A stretch of 48,101 nucleotides of DNA from Acidithiobacillales bacterium SM1_46 (GTDB taxonomy: Bacteria; Pseudomonadota; Gammaproteobacteria; Acidiferrobacterales; Sulfurifustaceae). The notes beneath the pieces were generated by a model. The model saw only the letters and a program-made list of their open reading frames with translations. It ran no database searches and had not been told where the DNA came from. A program made the translations under genes and the position numbers. Where the stretch lies: NCBI GenBank assembly GCA_001304215.1, contig LJVB01000008.1:1-48101 (forward strand), given 5' to 3'. How positions within the stretch are numbered: position 1 is the first letter of the stretch; each line of letters begins with the position of its first letter. Positions 6,859 to 15,054 of the stretch are shown piece by piece.

Positions 6859-8799
6859 GTGGAGTTAACAACAAGCTTCATCGACCTAAACGCACTTGAC
6901 GTCACCTACCTGCTGGTTGTCGGTTTCATCGCTGGTCTAGTAAGTGGATTCATTGGAAGCGGCGGCGCCTTCGTGCTGACTCCTGCCATGATGAGCATGG
7001 GGGTGCCTGGCATCATTGCCGTGGCCTCGAACATTTGCCACAAATTTCCCAAGGCGCTGGTGGGCGCCATCAAGCGTGCCAAGTACGGACAAGTCGATGT
7101 CAAGCTCGGTCTCATCACCGGCGTATCGGCCGAGGCTGGCGTACTCTATGGCGCGCACATACAAGAGGGGATCAAGCGCGCGTTTGGAGACGCTGGTTCC
7201 AATCTGTACGTGAGCGTCGCGTTCGTGATAGTGCTCGGGATCGTCGGCTCTTACGTGCTTCTAGACGCACTGCGTCTACAGCGCTCTGGGCGCGCGAGCA
7301 CCGAAAAGGTTTCCCCGCTCGCTCTTTGGGTGCAGTCGATCAATATCCCGGGGACGATGGTCTACTTCAAGAGTCTCAACGCCCGGGTTTCCATTCTCTT
7401 CACCATACCACTCGGGTTCGCGACTGGCATGCTCGCCGCCACCATCGCAGTTGGCGGCTTTATTGGCGTCCCCGGCATGCACTACGTGCTCGGCGCACCG
7501 AGCCTGATGGCCTCGGCAACCGAACTCGTTGTCGCGTTCGTCATGGGGCTTGGTGGCACAATCAAGTACGCGTGGAGCGGACTGGTCGATATTCGCCTCG
7601 CGATGATCATCCTCGCCGGTTCGTTGTTCGGGATCCAGCTCGGAGCAATCGGAACCACCTACGTAACACCGCACGTTATCAAGCTCGTAATGGGCGTCAT
7701 CATGGTGCTGGTACTGTTTTCACGTGCCATCGTTATTCCCGTGTACCTGGCCGAGCTTGAGATTCTCTCGCCATTGCATCCGCACCTGGCGACGGGCCTG
7801 AAGAATGTCAGCTTCATTATCCTGATCGGTGCGCTGGCGGCGGGCGCAGCAATCATCTTCGCCGCGCTCTGGCGTGGCATCAGGTTGCATCGGCTCGAGC
7901 TCGCGACCCCCGTTCCGACGGCCGTTTCGCCAAGCGTCGCGGTTCCGGCGAACCCGCAGCTATCCCCGCTTGGCCGCTTCGAGCGCTTCCTGGTTGCCAG
8001 TGATGGCTCCGAGTACAGCATGGGTGCCGTGCGCGCGGCGATCGGCATGGCACAAAAGTGCGGCGCTCGCGTGCGCGTCGTAAGTGCTATCCCCGGAGGT
8101 AACGCAGAGCTTTACGCCATGGGCGAACAGCTCGTGGGTCGCGAGCTTGATGCGGCGCGCTCCCACCTCGATCAGGTTCAAAAGGAGGCAGACGCCAGCG
8201 GGGTCGCGTGCGAAACCGAGGCTACCCAGGCCGGCGAGCTTCACGAAGAGATCATCAGGCAGGCCGAGCGGATGCAGGCTGATCTAATCATCATGGGCCG
8301 TCGAAGCCGGCACGGCCTGGCTCGTTTGATGCTCGGTGATGTCACCGCGCAGGTTATAGGCCATGCACACTGCAACGTGCTGGTGGTTCCGCGGATCTCG
8401 GAGCTGGTTGGGAGGCATTTCGTTGTTGCGTCCGACGGCTCACGTTTCGGCGATGCAGCCGCGGCTGCCGCCTGCAATCTGGCCAAATTCTGCAGCACGC
8501 CTGTATCGGTCGTCTCAGTCACCCTGCCCAGCCACAGTGACCAACGACGCGAGGAGGCCCGCCTGGCGGTCAACCGCATAGCATCGTTCATGAAGAAAGA
8601 GGGCGTCGTGACGGAAACCAGACTACCCGAGGGTCGGGCGGACGCGATGATTGTCGACGTCGCCAAGGAGAGGAATTCTGACCTGATCATAGTCGGCAGT
8701 CATGGACGAACAGGACTGGAACGGGCGCTCCTCGGCAGCACGACCGAGAAAGTCCTGAACCAAACGCCCTGCGCGGTTCTGGTGGTGCGCAGCGCCTGA
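6859..8799 (+). CDS. TauE/SafE-type anion exporter fused to two universal stress (UspA) domains
   Basis: This 646-residue fusion has three parts. Residues 14-340 form a TauE/SafE permease, with the repeat motifs GFIAGLVSGFIGSGGAFVLTP and, in the second half, GFATGMLAATIAVGGFIGVPG. Characterised TauE/SafE members export sulfite, sulfoacetate or related anions. A Pro-rich linker (348-372) leads to a first UspA domain (374-511) and a second (519-645). The second has the ATP-binding signature G-x2-G-x9-G-S (GSHGRTGLERALLGS). The first is altered (GRRSRHGLARLMLGDV). Both Usp domains follow the last helix and should be cytoplasmic. The start is a GTG at 6859, downstream of a G-rich tract at 6846-6852; MELTTSFIDL then precedes the first helix. 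It is the third gene of the block. Confidence 0.93.
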   Translation: MELTTSFIDLNALDVTYLLVVGFIAGLVSGFIGSGGAFVLTPAMMSMGVPGIIAVASNICHKFPKALVGAIKRAKYGQVDVKLGLITGVSAEAGVLYGAHIQEGIKRAFGDAGSNLYVSVAFVIVLGIVGSYVLLDALRLQRSGRASTEKVSPLALWVQSINIPGTMVYFKSLNARVSILFTIPLGFATGMLAATIAVGGFIGVPGMHYVLGAPSLMASATELVVAFVMGLGGTIKYAWSGLVDIRLAMIILAGSLFGIQLGAIGTTYVTPHVIKLVMGVIMVLVLFSRAIVIPVYLAELEILSPLHPHLATGLKNVSFIILIGALAAGAAIIFAALWRGIRLHRLELATPVPTAVSPSVAVPANPQLSPLGRFERFLVASDGSEYSMGAVRAAIGMAQKCGARVRVVSAIPGGNAELYAMGEQLVGRELDAARSHLDQVQKEADASGVACETEATQAGELHEEIIRQAERMQADLIIMGRRSRHGLARLMLGDVTAQVIGHAHCNVLVVPRISELVGRHFVVASDGSRFGDAAAAAACNLAKFCSTPVSVVSVTLPSHSDQRREEARLAVNRIASFMKKEGVVTETRLPEGRADAMIVDVAKERNSDLIIVGSHGRTGLERALLGSTTEKVLNQTPCAVLVVRSA

Positions 8800-8820
8800 T
8801 GAAAACCTCTTGTACGTGCC

Positions 8821-9567
8821 GTGGCGACCGGCCTTCGCGTTTGCCGGATGCCTGCCCCTACGGTGCAACCCGGGAACCGATGCGGCACTCCCGCACGTGG
8901 TTGCTTGGCGACGGGCCAAACCTTGCTTGACGACGAGATCCTAAAGCTCGTAGACGGATTCAAGCGATTCCGTCACGAGCATTTCCACACCGAGGATGGC
9001 CTGTACCAGCGCCTGACGCGCGAGGGCCAGTCTCCCCGAATCATGGTCATTGCGTGCTGCGATGCGCGCGTCGACCCCGCAATCATTACGGATTGCGATC
9101 CCGGCGATCTGTTCGTCGTTCGCAATGTTGCCAATCTCGTTCCACCCAATGAGTCCGGCGGCCACTACCACGGTACCAGCGCGGCGCTAGAATTCGCCGT
9201 GCGCGGCCTTGGGGTACGCCACGTCATCGTGCTCGGGCACGCGCGCTGCGGGGGCATCCGCGCGCTGCTCCACGACGCCATAGGCACCGGCGAATCCAGC
9301 CAGTTCATACAACCCTGGATGACCATTGCCGCCAAGGCACGGGATACCACTCTGCAAGCTGGCCTGGATCCGCAGTCCGACGCAGCGGCTCGCCAATGCG
9401 AGCAGGATGCGGTGCGCATCTCTCTCGAGAATCTGTTGACCTTTCCGTGGGTCGCCGAACGCATCCGGGACGGTGTCCTGCAGCTGCATGGCTGGTACTT
9501 CGATATGGACGGCGGCGAACTCCTGCGCTACGACCCGACCGCCCAAAGGTTCGTCTCCCTCACCTAG
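8821..9567 (+). CDS. Beta-class carbonic anhydrase
   Basis: This zinc enzyme interconverts CO2 and bicarbonate in the cytoplasm. Zinc ligands and catalytic residues are visible: Cys80-Asp81-x-Arg83 in ACCDARVDP, and His140 with Cys143 in GHARCGGI. GDLFVVRNVANLVPP and HYHGTSAALEFAV are also typical of the class. Taken from the GTG at 8821 it has 248 residues, longer at the N-terminus than most relatives, which begin near FKRF. In-frame alternatives are ATG 8848 (residue 10) and TTG 8923 (residue 35), and the true start may be one of these. It follows the TauE-Usp gene by 21 bases and precedes the second SulP gene, so it could supply or consume bicarbonate moved by the SulP proteins. Confidence 0.92.
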   Translation: MATGLRVCRMPAPTVQPGNRCGTPARGCLATGQTLLDDEILKLVDGFKRFRHEHFHTEDGLYQRLTREGQSPRIMVIACCDARVDPAIITDCDPGDLFVVRNVANLVPPNESGGHYHGTSAALEFAVRGLGVRHVIVLGHARCGGIRALLHDAIGTGESSQFIQPWMTIAAKARDTTLQAGLDPQSDAAARQCEQDAVRISLENLLTFPWVAERIRDGVLQLHGWYFDMDGGELLRYDPTAQRFVSLT

Positions 9568-9654
9568 AGACAACCAGGCCGGCCGGAACCGTTACAAGTC
9601 TGGATGAGTCGTACGAATCGGTTAGTCCACACGAGACTGACTCTCGCTGCGGCA

Positions 9655-9686
9655 TATCCGGACCTGTGGTCCGGCCCCGCCGGATA
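9655..9686 (+). other. Two competing inverted repeats in the gap before the second SulP gene
   Basis: The 163-base gap at 9568-9730 contains CCGGACC-TGT-GGTCCGG (9658-9674), a perfect seven-base-pair hairpin. TATCCGG (9655-9661) can also pair with CCGGATA (9680-9686). The two pairings share bases and exclude each other. There is no T-tract, so this is not a clear terminator. It could be an RNA switch, a protein site or chance in GC-rich sequence. A GGAG at 9724 lies only three bases before the GTG at 9731. Confidence 0.35.
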
Positions 9687-9730
9687 ACCACAACGCGGAA
9701 CGCAGTCGCCGCATTCCCGATCCGGAGCAA

Positions 9731-11929
9731 GTGATTGCGTTGACAGGCTCTGTATCGCGCAGAACACTAGGCCGCGTGACGAACGCCTCTCTCGAAAAGC
9801 TGGCGCGGGCTCTGCCATTTCTCAAGTGGCTGCCAGAACTTCGCGATCCTCGCGTCCTGCGCGGAGATCTTGTTGCCGGCGTAACCGTGGCACTGGTGCT
9901 CATCCCGCAATCGATGGCCTATGCACAGCTCGCCGGCCTGCCACCCTACTACGGACTCTACGCAGCCTTCCTGCCGCCGATGATAGCGGCCCTGTTCGGA
10001 TCATCCCGCCAGCTTGCCACGGGCCCGGTTGCCGTGGTATCGCTCCTCACCGCGGCGGCACTGGAACCCATCGCGGCGTCCGGCGGTACTGGCTACGTCG
10101 CTTACGCGATCATGCTCTCCTTGATCGTCGGCATATTTCAGCTTTCGCTGGGACTCCTGCGGCTGGGCGTGGTAGTCAGCTTTCTCTCGCACCCGGTGAT
10201 CATCGGCTTTACCAACGCCGCTGCAATCATCATTGCCAGCTCCCAACTCGACAGAATCTTCGGCGTGCGCGTCGCCTCGGCGGCGTATCACTATGAAACT
10301 GTCTGGAGCACTATTGTTGCGGCAATGAGCCAGACGCACTGGCCGACGCTGGCAATGGCAATCGGCGCGTCGACCATCATGGTAACGCTAAAACGCGTGA
10401 ATCCCCGCCTTCCAAGCGTCCTGATAGCGGTGGCAGTCACAACCGCACTCTCCTGGGCAATCCAGTTCGAGCGAATTCAGCGCGTTTCGCCCGCCCAGAT
10501 CGATTCCGTCGCCGTGCATGAGGTTGTCCGTGACGAGCTTGCCTTGAGAAGCGAGCTACCCGAGTTGAATGAGACGGTGCTGAGCGCTGAAAGGCTTTTC
10601 CGTGCGACCGAGAAACAATTCGGTGTTGATGACTCTCGCACTCTATCTGCCCAACATTCCTGGGACACCCTTCGACTCAAGCGCGACCGCCGCGTAAGGA
10701 GCGTTAAAGCTGACATCGAGGAATTGAAGCGCAGCCGCTTCGAGTACGTGCCGGGTCATGGCGACCAGCCCGGCAGGTTTTACCTGCGCGGGCACCTTCC
10801 GCAAGGCTCCCAACCCGACGGACGACTGTGGCGGATCCGCGCCGTCGAAGGCGCGGAACTTGTCATGAATGGTGGCGGAAACGTCGTGGGTACGGTCCCA
10901 AAGGGCCTGCCTTCAGTGCAGCTGCCGCAATTCGATCTGGGTGTAATATTGCAGCTGATATCGGCGGCCGTAGCGATCTCACTCCTTGGCTTTATGGAGG
11001 CCATATCCATTGCCAAGGCTATGGCCACGACGACCCGCCAGCGGCTTGACGCTAACCAGGAACTGATTGGTCAGGGTATCGGTAACATCCTCGGCAGTCT
11101 GACCCAGAGCTATCCGACCTCGGGTTCCTTCTCGCGATCTGCCGTCAATATCAGTGCCGGTGCGGTTACTGGCTTCTCGTCGGTAGTCACGAGCATCGTC
11201 GTGGTCGCGACGCTGATCTGGCTCACACCCTTACTCTACCACCTTCCCCAGGCAACGCTTGCCGCGGTTATCATCATGGCGGCGGCAGGGCTCATTAATA
11301 TCAGAGCTGTCCGACACGCGTGGCTCGCAAACCCTCACGACGGCATTGTCGCAATCGTCAGCTTCGTCCTTACGCTTGCGTTCGCGCCGCACCTGGACAA
11401 GGGTATCTTGATCGGAGCCGGTCTCGCGCTTGTGCTCTATCTCTACCGTACCATGGCGCCTCGCGTCGCGGTCCTTGCGCGACACCCTGATGGGACCCTG
11501 CGCGACGCGGAAAGCTTTGGGTTGCGCACCTGCGCAAACATCTCCATGATCAGGTTTGACGGCTCGCTCTACTTTGCCAACACTTCCTACTTCGAAGACA
11601 AGATTATGGAGCGCGTGTCGCTCAAACCTGAGCTCAAGTACGTCATCGTCGTAGGCGACGGTATCAACCAGGTTGACGCGACCGGCGAGCAAATGCTTTC
11701 GCAGCTCGCCGAGCGGCTGCAGGGGAGCGGCATCGAGATTCTCTTCACCGGGCTAAAGAAGCAGGTGCTCGAAGTCTTCCATCGTACCGGATTGCACGAC
11801 AAGCTTGGCGAGGAGCGTTTCTACCGAACCGAGGACAGCGCGCTGGAGCACGTCTGGCAAAAGCTCGGCGGCGGACACGAAATCGACTGTCCTCTCAATA
11901 TCGTCTGCCCAGTCAAACCGAGCGACTAG
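9731..11929 (+). CDS. SulP family anion transporter with a large soluble insertion and STAS domain
   Basis: The protein has 732 residues. The membrane domain has the motifs IPQSMAYAQLAGLPPYYGLY, LFGSSRQLATGPVAVVS and SGSFSRSAVN. It is split by about 140 hydrophilic residues (about 246-388) lying between the helix ending LIAVAVTTALSWAI and the conserved GLPSVQLP. The insertion is charged and partly helical (ELALRSELPELNETVLS, VKADIEELKRSR), followed by a short beta-rich part (GRFYLRGHLP). The C-terminal STAS domain (about 600-705) has NQVDATGEQML, which keeps a Thr at the regulatory position. The tail has two Cys (DCPLNIVCP). The GTG at 9731 is the outermost start; a GTG at 9776 is also in frame. 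The first SulP of the window lacks the insertion. Confidence 0.92.
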   Translation: MIALTGSVSRRTLGRVTNASLEKLARALPFLKWLPELRDPRVLRGDLVAGVTVALVLIPQSMAYAQLAGLPPYYGLYAAFLPPMIAALFGSSRQLATGPVAVVSLLTAAALEPIAASGGTGYVAYAIMLSLIVGIFQLSLGLLRLGVVVSFLSHPVIIGFTNAAAIIIASSQLDRIFGVRVASAAYHYETVWSTIVAAMSQTHWPTLAMAIGASTIMVTLKRVNPRLPSVLIAVAVTTALSWAIQFERIQRVSPAQIDSVAVHEVVRDELALRSELPELNETVLSAERLFRATEKQFGVDDSRTLSAQHSWDTLRLKRDRRVRSVKADIEELKRSRFEYVPGHGDQPGRFYLRGHLPQGSQPDGRLWRIRAVEGAELVMNGGGNVVGTVPKGLPSVQLPQFDLGVILQLISAAVAISLLGFMEAISIAKAMATTTRQRLDANQELIGQGIGNILGSLTQSYPTSGSFSRSAVNISAGAVTGFSSVVTSIVVVATLIWLTPLLYHLPQATLAAVIIMAAAGLINIRAVRHAWLANPHDGIVAIVSFVLTLAFAPHLDKGILIGAGLALVLYLYRTMAPRVAVLARHPDGTLRDAESFGLRTCANISMIRFDGSLYFANTSYFEDKIMERVSLKPELKYVIVVGDGINQVDATGEQMLSQLAERLQGSGIEILFTGLKKQVLEVFHRTGLHDKLGEERFYRTEDSALEHVWQKLGGGHEIDCPLNIVCPVKPSD

Positions 11930-12255
11930 CCGAAGGGTATTCACTGCCAGTGCCCGGCTCTGAAGCGAGACGCGGCAAGGCAAGTACGTGCGGGTCTGAG
12001 ATTCCCGTTACTCAGCAACACGATGCCCATGTGCAGCGCGAGCCAACCACCATCAGCCGGACTCTCCCTGGCAGCGAGACTCTTGACGCCGTTTGCCATG
12101 ACGCATGTAGTGGGCCACCCACCGGCGCGACCCGGATTCATTTTGAGCTGCTTGAGGCAACTGGACGCCCACACGGGCCTGCGCAATCCTGCACGCGCGC
12201 ATCGCGCATGCCCAGTGGTAGAATCGAAGTTCGTTCCTGCGGAGGTAGCCACAGG
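11930..12255 (+). other. Non-coding gap between the second SulP gene and corB
   Basis: This 326-base stretch is open in the corB frame, but the translation upstream of 12256 has no family resemblance and the real corB start is at its end. It holds a short inverted repeat just after the SulP stop (CACTGCCAGTG, 11943-11953), an alternating GC/GCGCAT-rich segment near 12190-12210, and the candidate corB promoter at 12216-12224. I see no RNA gene or mobile-element end in it. Confidence 0.5.
12216..12224 (+). promoter_or_regulatory. Candidate extended -10 promoter for corB
   Basis: TGGTAGAAT combines the extended -10 TGn with TAGAAT, one mismatch from consensus. No good -35 is visible, which is tolerated by extended -10 promoters. 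A start near 12231 would place the GGAGGT at 12241 and the TTG start at 12256 in a leader of about 25 bases. Confidence 0.4.
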
Positions 12256-13548
12256 TTGTTCAATCTCTCCACCGGCGCGCTAATTGGCGCGCTTGTTTGC
12301 CTGATCCTGCTTTCGGCGTTCTTTTCCGGCGCCGAAATCGCCCTGATGACCATCAACCGCTACCGACTGCGCCACCTGGCGGAGAGTGGTCACCGCGGCG
12401 CGCGCCTTGCCGCCAAGTTGCTTGCGCGACCAGACCGGCTGCTGGGCGTGATTCTGGTTGGTAACAATTTCGCCAATATTGCGGCCTCATCATTCGCCAC
12501 TCTGCTCGCACTGGAGCTCTATGGTGAGGGGGCCGTCGCTATCGCCGCCTTCCTACTCACCTTTGTCGTACTGGTCTTCGCAGAAGTCGCGCCCAAGACA
12601 TATGCCGCACTGCAACCTGAGCGACTTGCCTACCCCGCGGCTTATGTGCTGCGCCCTTTGCTACTCGCGCTCTATCCGATGGTCTGGCTCGTCAATACGC
12701 TCGGCAATTTGCTGCTGCGCCTGATCGGAGTATCTGTTCTCGCCAAGACGCCGACGGAGGTCACCGCCGAGGAGCTGAAGGCACTGGTGCGCGAGGCGGA
12801 CGTGCTCATCCCGGAGTCGCACCAGGAGATGCTGCTCGCTATTCTCGAGCTGGAAAAACTGCGCGTCGATGACGTCATGGTCCCGCGCAACAAGATTGTC
12901 GGGATCGATCTCGATGCAGAGTGGAACGAGATCGTCTCCGCTCTCACTACCACACGTTTCACGCGACTTCCGGCCTACCGGCGCAGCCTCGACAACGTGG
13001 TCGGTATGCTGCACGTCCGTCGTGTGCTCAATTTGGTCCGTGAACAGCGCCTTGATCTCGAGTCGCTCACCGAGGCACTCATCGAGCCCTACTTCATTCC
13101 CTCAGGCACTCCGCTCAACACGCAACTGCTCAACTTCCAGAAAGTGAAGCGGCGCGTGGGTCTGGTGGTCGACGAATACGGCGACATCCAGGGTCTAATA
13201 ACACTCGACGAAATCCTCGAGGAAATTGTCGGTGACTTCACCGCACGTGCACTCGGGCAGCGCGACGATGTGCAGCCCCAGTCAGACGGCAGTTTCCTGG
13301 TACGCGGCACGATCGGCTTGCGTGACCTCAATCGTACCCTCGGATGGAACCTGCCTCTCGAGGAATCACGAACACTGAACGGCTGGATCATCGAATATCT
13401 CGAAGACCTCCCCGAACCCGGCACCAGCCTCATGCTGCACGGCTATGTGGTCGAGATTCTGCGCACGCGCGGAACGGCGGTGGAGCTGGCACGCATCCGC
13501 CCCGCCCCACAACCAAAAGAAGAGATTCCCAGCCAACACAGCGCGTAA
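12256..13548 (+). CDS. corB: CorB/YfjD-type transporter (CNNM, CBS pair and CorC_HlyC domains)
   Basis: The 430-residue protein has an N-terminal CNNM (DUF21) membrane domain (about 1-185) with SAFFSGAEIALMTINRYRLR and GNNFANIAASS. A CBS-domain pair follows (about 200-325; VDDVMVPRNKIVGID, LPAYRRSLDNVVGMLHVRRVL). The C-terminal CorC_HlyC domain contains LVVDEYGDIQGLITLDEILE and GTIGLRDLNRTLGWNLP. The family acts in divalent-cation export and Mg homeostasis. The TTG at 12256 is preferred because GGAGGT lies nine bases upstream and the protein then begins directly at the first helix. Upstream in-frame sequence back to 11950 is not convincing. In E. coli this gene follows ypjD; here the anion block separates them. 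Confidence 0.93.
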   Translation: MFNLSTGALIGALVCLILLSAFFSGAEIALMTINRYRLRHLAESGHRGARLAAKLLARPDRLLGVILVGNNFANIAASSFATLLALELYGEGAVAIAAFLLTFVVLVFAEVAPKTYAALQPERLAYPAAYVLRPLLLALYPMVWLVNTLGNLLLRLIGVSVLAKTPTEVTAEELKALVREADVLIPESHQEMLLAILELEKLRVDDVMVPRNKIVGIDLDAEWNEIVSALTTTRFTRLPAYRRSLDNVVGMLHVRRVLNLVREQRLDLESLTEALIEPYFIPSGTPLNTQLLNFQKVKRRVGLVVDEYGDIQGLITLDEILEEIVGDFTARALGQRDDVQPQSDGSFLVRGTIGLRDLNRTLGWNLPLEESRTLNGWIIEYLEDLPEPGTSLMLHGYVVEILRTRGTAVELARIRPAPQPKEEIPSQHSA

Positions 13549-13551
13549 CGT

Positions 13552-14220
13552 TCAGCGCCCGGCCTTGCGCGCAACGTCGTCGCGCAAATAGACAGGCAAC
13601 GCTTGCTCCGGCGCCAGCGCTTCGCCCGCGGCAAGACCGGGCATCGCGAGCGCCGCCACGCCGCGCGCTCGCGGGAATAGCGCCGGCAACCACTCCTTCA
13701 AGCGAGCGCCTATGCGCTGGCAGAGCAAATCGCTGTACTTATCCCAGCCGCTGCCAGCGCCGGTCCAATCCGTGCCGTCCGGCAGCGGCACGTCGTCCGG
13801 CGCGCAAACCGTCTCGGCGCCAATGGAACGCATCAGTCCATCCTCGCCCCGCAAGAACGAGGCTGTATACACTTGCCCCATGCGGGCATCGAGCGCCGTC
13901 AATACCCGCTCGGCGTCAGTCGACTGGGCGAGCGCGGCCAGCGAAGACACTGGCAACACCGGGATATCGGCACCGAACGCAAGACCTTGCACCACTGCAG
14001 CTCCGATTCGCAGACTGGTAAACGATCCGGGCCCGCGCCCGAAAGCAATAGCGTCCAGCTTGCCCAGCGTGATACCTCCCTCCGCGAGCAGCGCCTGGAC
14101 CGATGGCAGGATGGATTCGGCATGGCGCATGCCGGAGATATCCCGCTCGCGCATATTGGAACCAATCATGAGGGCGACCGAGCATATGTCGGTCGAAGTG
14201 TCGAGGGCGAGCAACTTCAT
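13552..14220 (-). CDS. tsaB: tRNA threonylcarbamoyladenosine biosynthesis protein TsaB
   Basis: This 222-residue member of the ASKHA fold starts MKLLALDTSTDICSVAL and has GMRHAESILPSVQALL and FGRGPGSFTSLRIG, which are diagnostic of TsaB (YeaZ). With TsaC, TsaD and TsaE it makes the t6A37 modification of ANN-decoding tRNAs. TsaB itself is a non-catalytic platform for TsaD. It converges on corB with three bases between the stop codons, so the two transcripts may overlap. The length is close to that of the E. coli protein (231). Confidence 0.96.
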   Translation of the reverse strand: MKLLALDTSTDICSVALMIGSNMRERDISGMRHAESILPSVQALLAEGGITLGKLDAIAFGRGPGSFTSLRIGAAVVQGLAFGADIPVLPVSSLAALAQSTDAERVLTALDARMGQVYTASFLRGEDGLMRSIGAETVCAPDDVPLPDGTDWTGAGSGWDKYSDLLCQRIGARLKEWLPALFPRARGVAALAMPGLAAGEALAPEQALPVYLRDDVARKAGR

Positions 14221-14281
14221 ACGATCAGGCGGCGCCGGGGAAGAGATTCAATACGACACATCGGCAAATCCAGGAAGGAAA

Positions 14282-14309
14282 GCGCGGCGGGGCAGTCGCC
14301 CCGCCGCGT
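14282..14309 (-). terminator. GC-rich hairpin, likely intrinsic terminator of the secreted-protein gene
   Basis: An eleven-base-pair stem (CGCGGCGGGGC with its complement) encloses the loop AGTC at 14294-14297. It lies seven bases downstream of the minus-strand stop at 14316. On the minus strand it is followed by the pyrimidine tract CTTTCCTTCC. The U-run is weak, so termination may be partial. Confidence 0.6.
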
Positions 14310-14315
14310 GCACTG

Positions 14316-14849
14316 CTACTTCTTCTTGTCTGACACCAGCGCAAAGCTCGAGACAGCGTGATCAAATACCTTTTTGTCGACCTTGCCTTTTTGGCCAGAC
14401 ATAACAACCAGGTATCGCTCGCCGTCCTTTAGCATCAGAGCTGTATGTTTCTCCATGTCCTTGCCACCATCCTTCCACGTGGTGTGCAGGTAAACACCTT
14501 TCTCACCACCAACAGTGACCGCACCCTCCTTCACCACCTTGTGACCCTTTCCTTCATAACGCTTGTCCTCGCCACTGACGCGCGCCTTCTTGAAATCACC
14601 CATCGTGAACGTCTTCGCCTGTTGGCCACGCAGGTAGACGCCCTCCAGAGCGGATCCGCTGGCGGGATCCTTGACATAGAACATGAACAACTTGTCGGTG
14701 TCCTTGTAACCCGGGTTCCATCCCTGCGGCACATCCAGTGTGAATCGCGTACCTTCGACCTTGACCGAACCGGCCTGAGCCGACAGCACTGCGCCCGCCG
14801 AAAGACCGAGCGCACAAACGCCGACAGTCAACAACTTTGAAAAACGCAT
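14316..14849 (-). CDS. Secreted protein of unknown function, PsbP/Mog1-like
   Basis: The protein has 177 residues with a clear Sec signal peptide: MRFSK, a hydrophobic core to about residue 22, and cleavage near SAQA-GSV. The mature part has VEGTRFTLDVPQGWNPGY, EGVYLRG, an alternating basic and acidic middle, and a final VFDHAVSSFALV helix. That layout resembles the PsbP/Mog1 (DUF1795-like) fold of periplasmic proteins, but the match is by eye only. It is rich in Lys and poor in Cys. AGGAGG sits about eight bases before the ATG, so translation should be strong. A hairpin terminator follows the stop. It appears to be a single-gene unit. No function can be assigned. Confidence 0.85.
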   Translation of the reverse strand: MRFSKLLTVGVCALGLSAGAVLSAQAGSVKVEGTRFTLDVPQGWNPGYKDTDKLFMFYVKDPASGSALEGVYLRGQQAKTFTMGDFKKARVSGEDKRYEGKGHKVVKEGAVTVGGEKGVYLHTTWKDGGKDMEKHTALMLKDGERYLVVMSGQKGKVDKKVFDHAVSSFALVSDKKK

Positions 14850-15054
14850 GAACTCCCTCCTAGTTGGGACGAATGCCTCGCGGCATCCTGAGTGGTGGTT
14901 AGTGATGGAAAAGAGGCTGATGCGTGTCCATAGCCCACATTACACGCCGAGGTTTATGCTAAGTGCGCGCCCGCCAGCCCTTGCAGGACGCTGCCACCCC
15001 GGATTGGCGCGGCCATTATCACGGACTGGCGCCCCCTCCACAATGGGCGGGCAC
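14850..15054. other. Intergenic stretch upstream of the secreted-protein gene
   Basis: These 205 bases contain the Shine-Dalgarno of the minus-strand gene (plus-strand CTCCCTCCT at 14853-14861). Nothing else could be assigned. No good promoter hexamer pair is visible on the minus strand, although the gene must be transcribed from here or by read-through from the HIT gene side. Confidence 0.4.

Noticed and set aside
9740-9768. Promoter at the 5' end of the second SulP gene (perfect TTGACA)
   Set aside because: The hexamer at 17 bases (AACACT) matches only half of TATAAT, and the site lies inside the reading frame.
11950-12255. N-terminal extension of corB by 102 residues
   Set aside because: No homology and no membrane pattern; GGAGGT and TTG at 12241-12258 mark a better start directly before the first helix.
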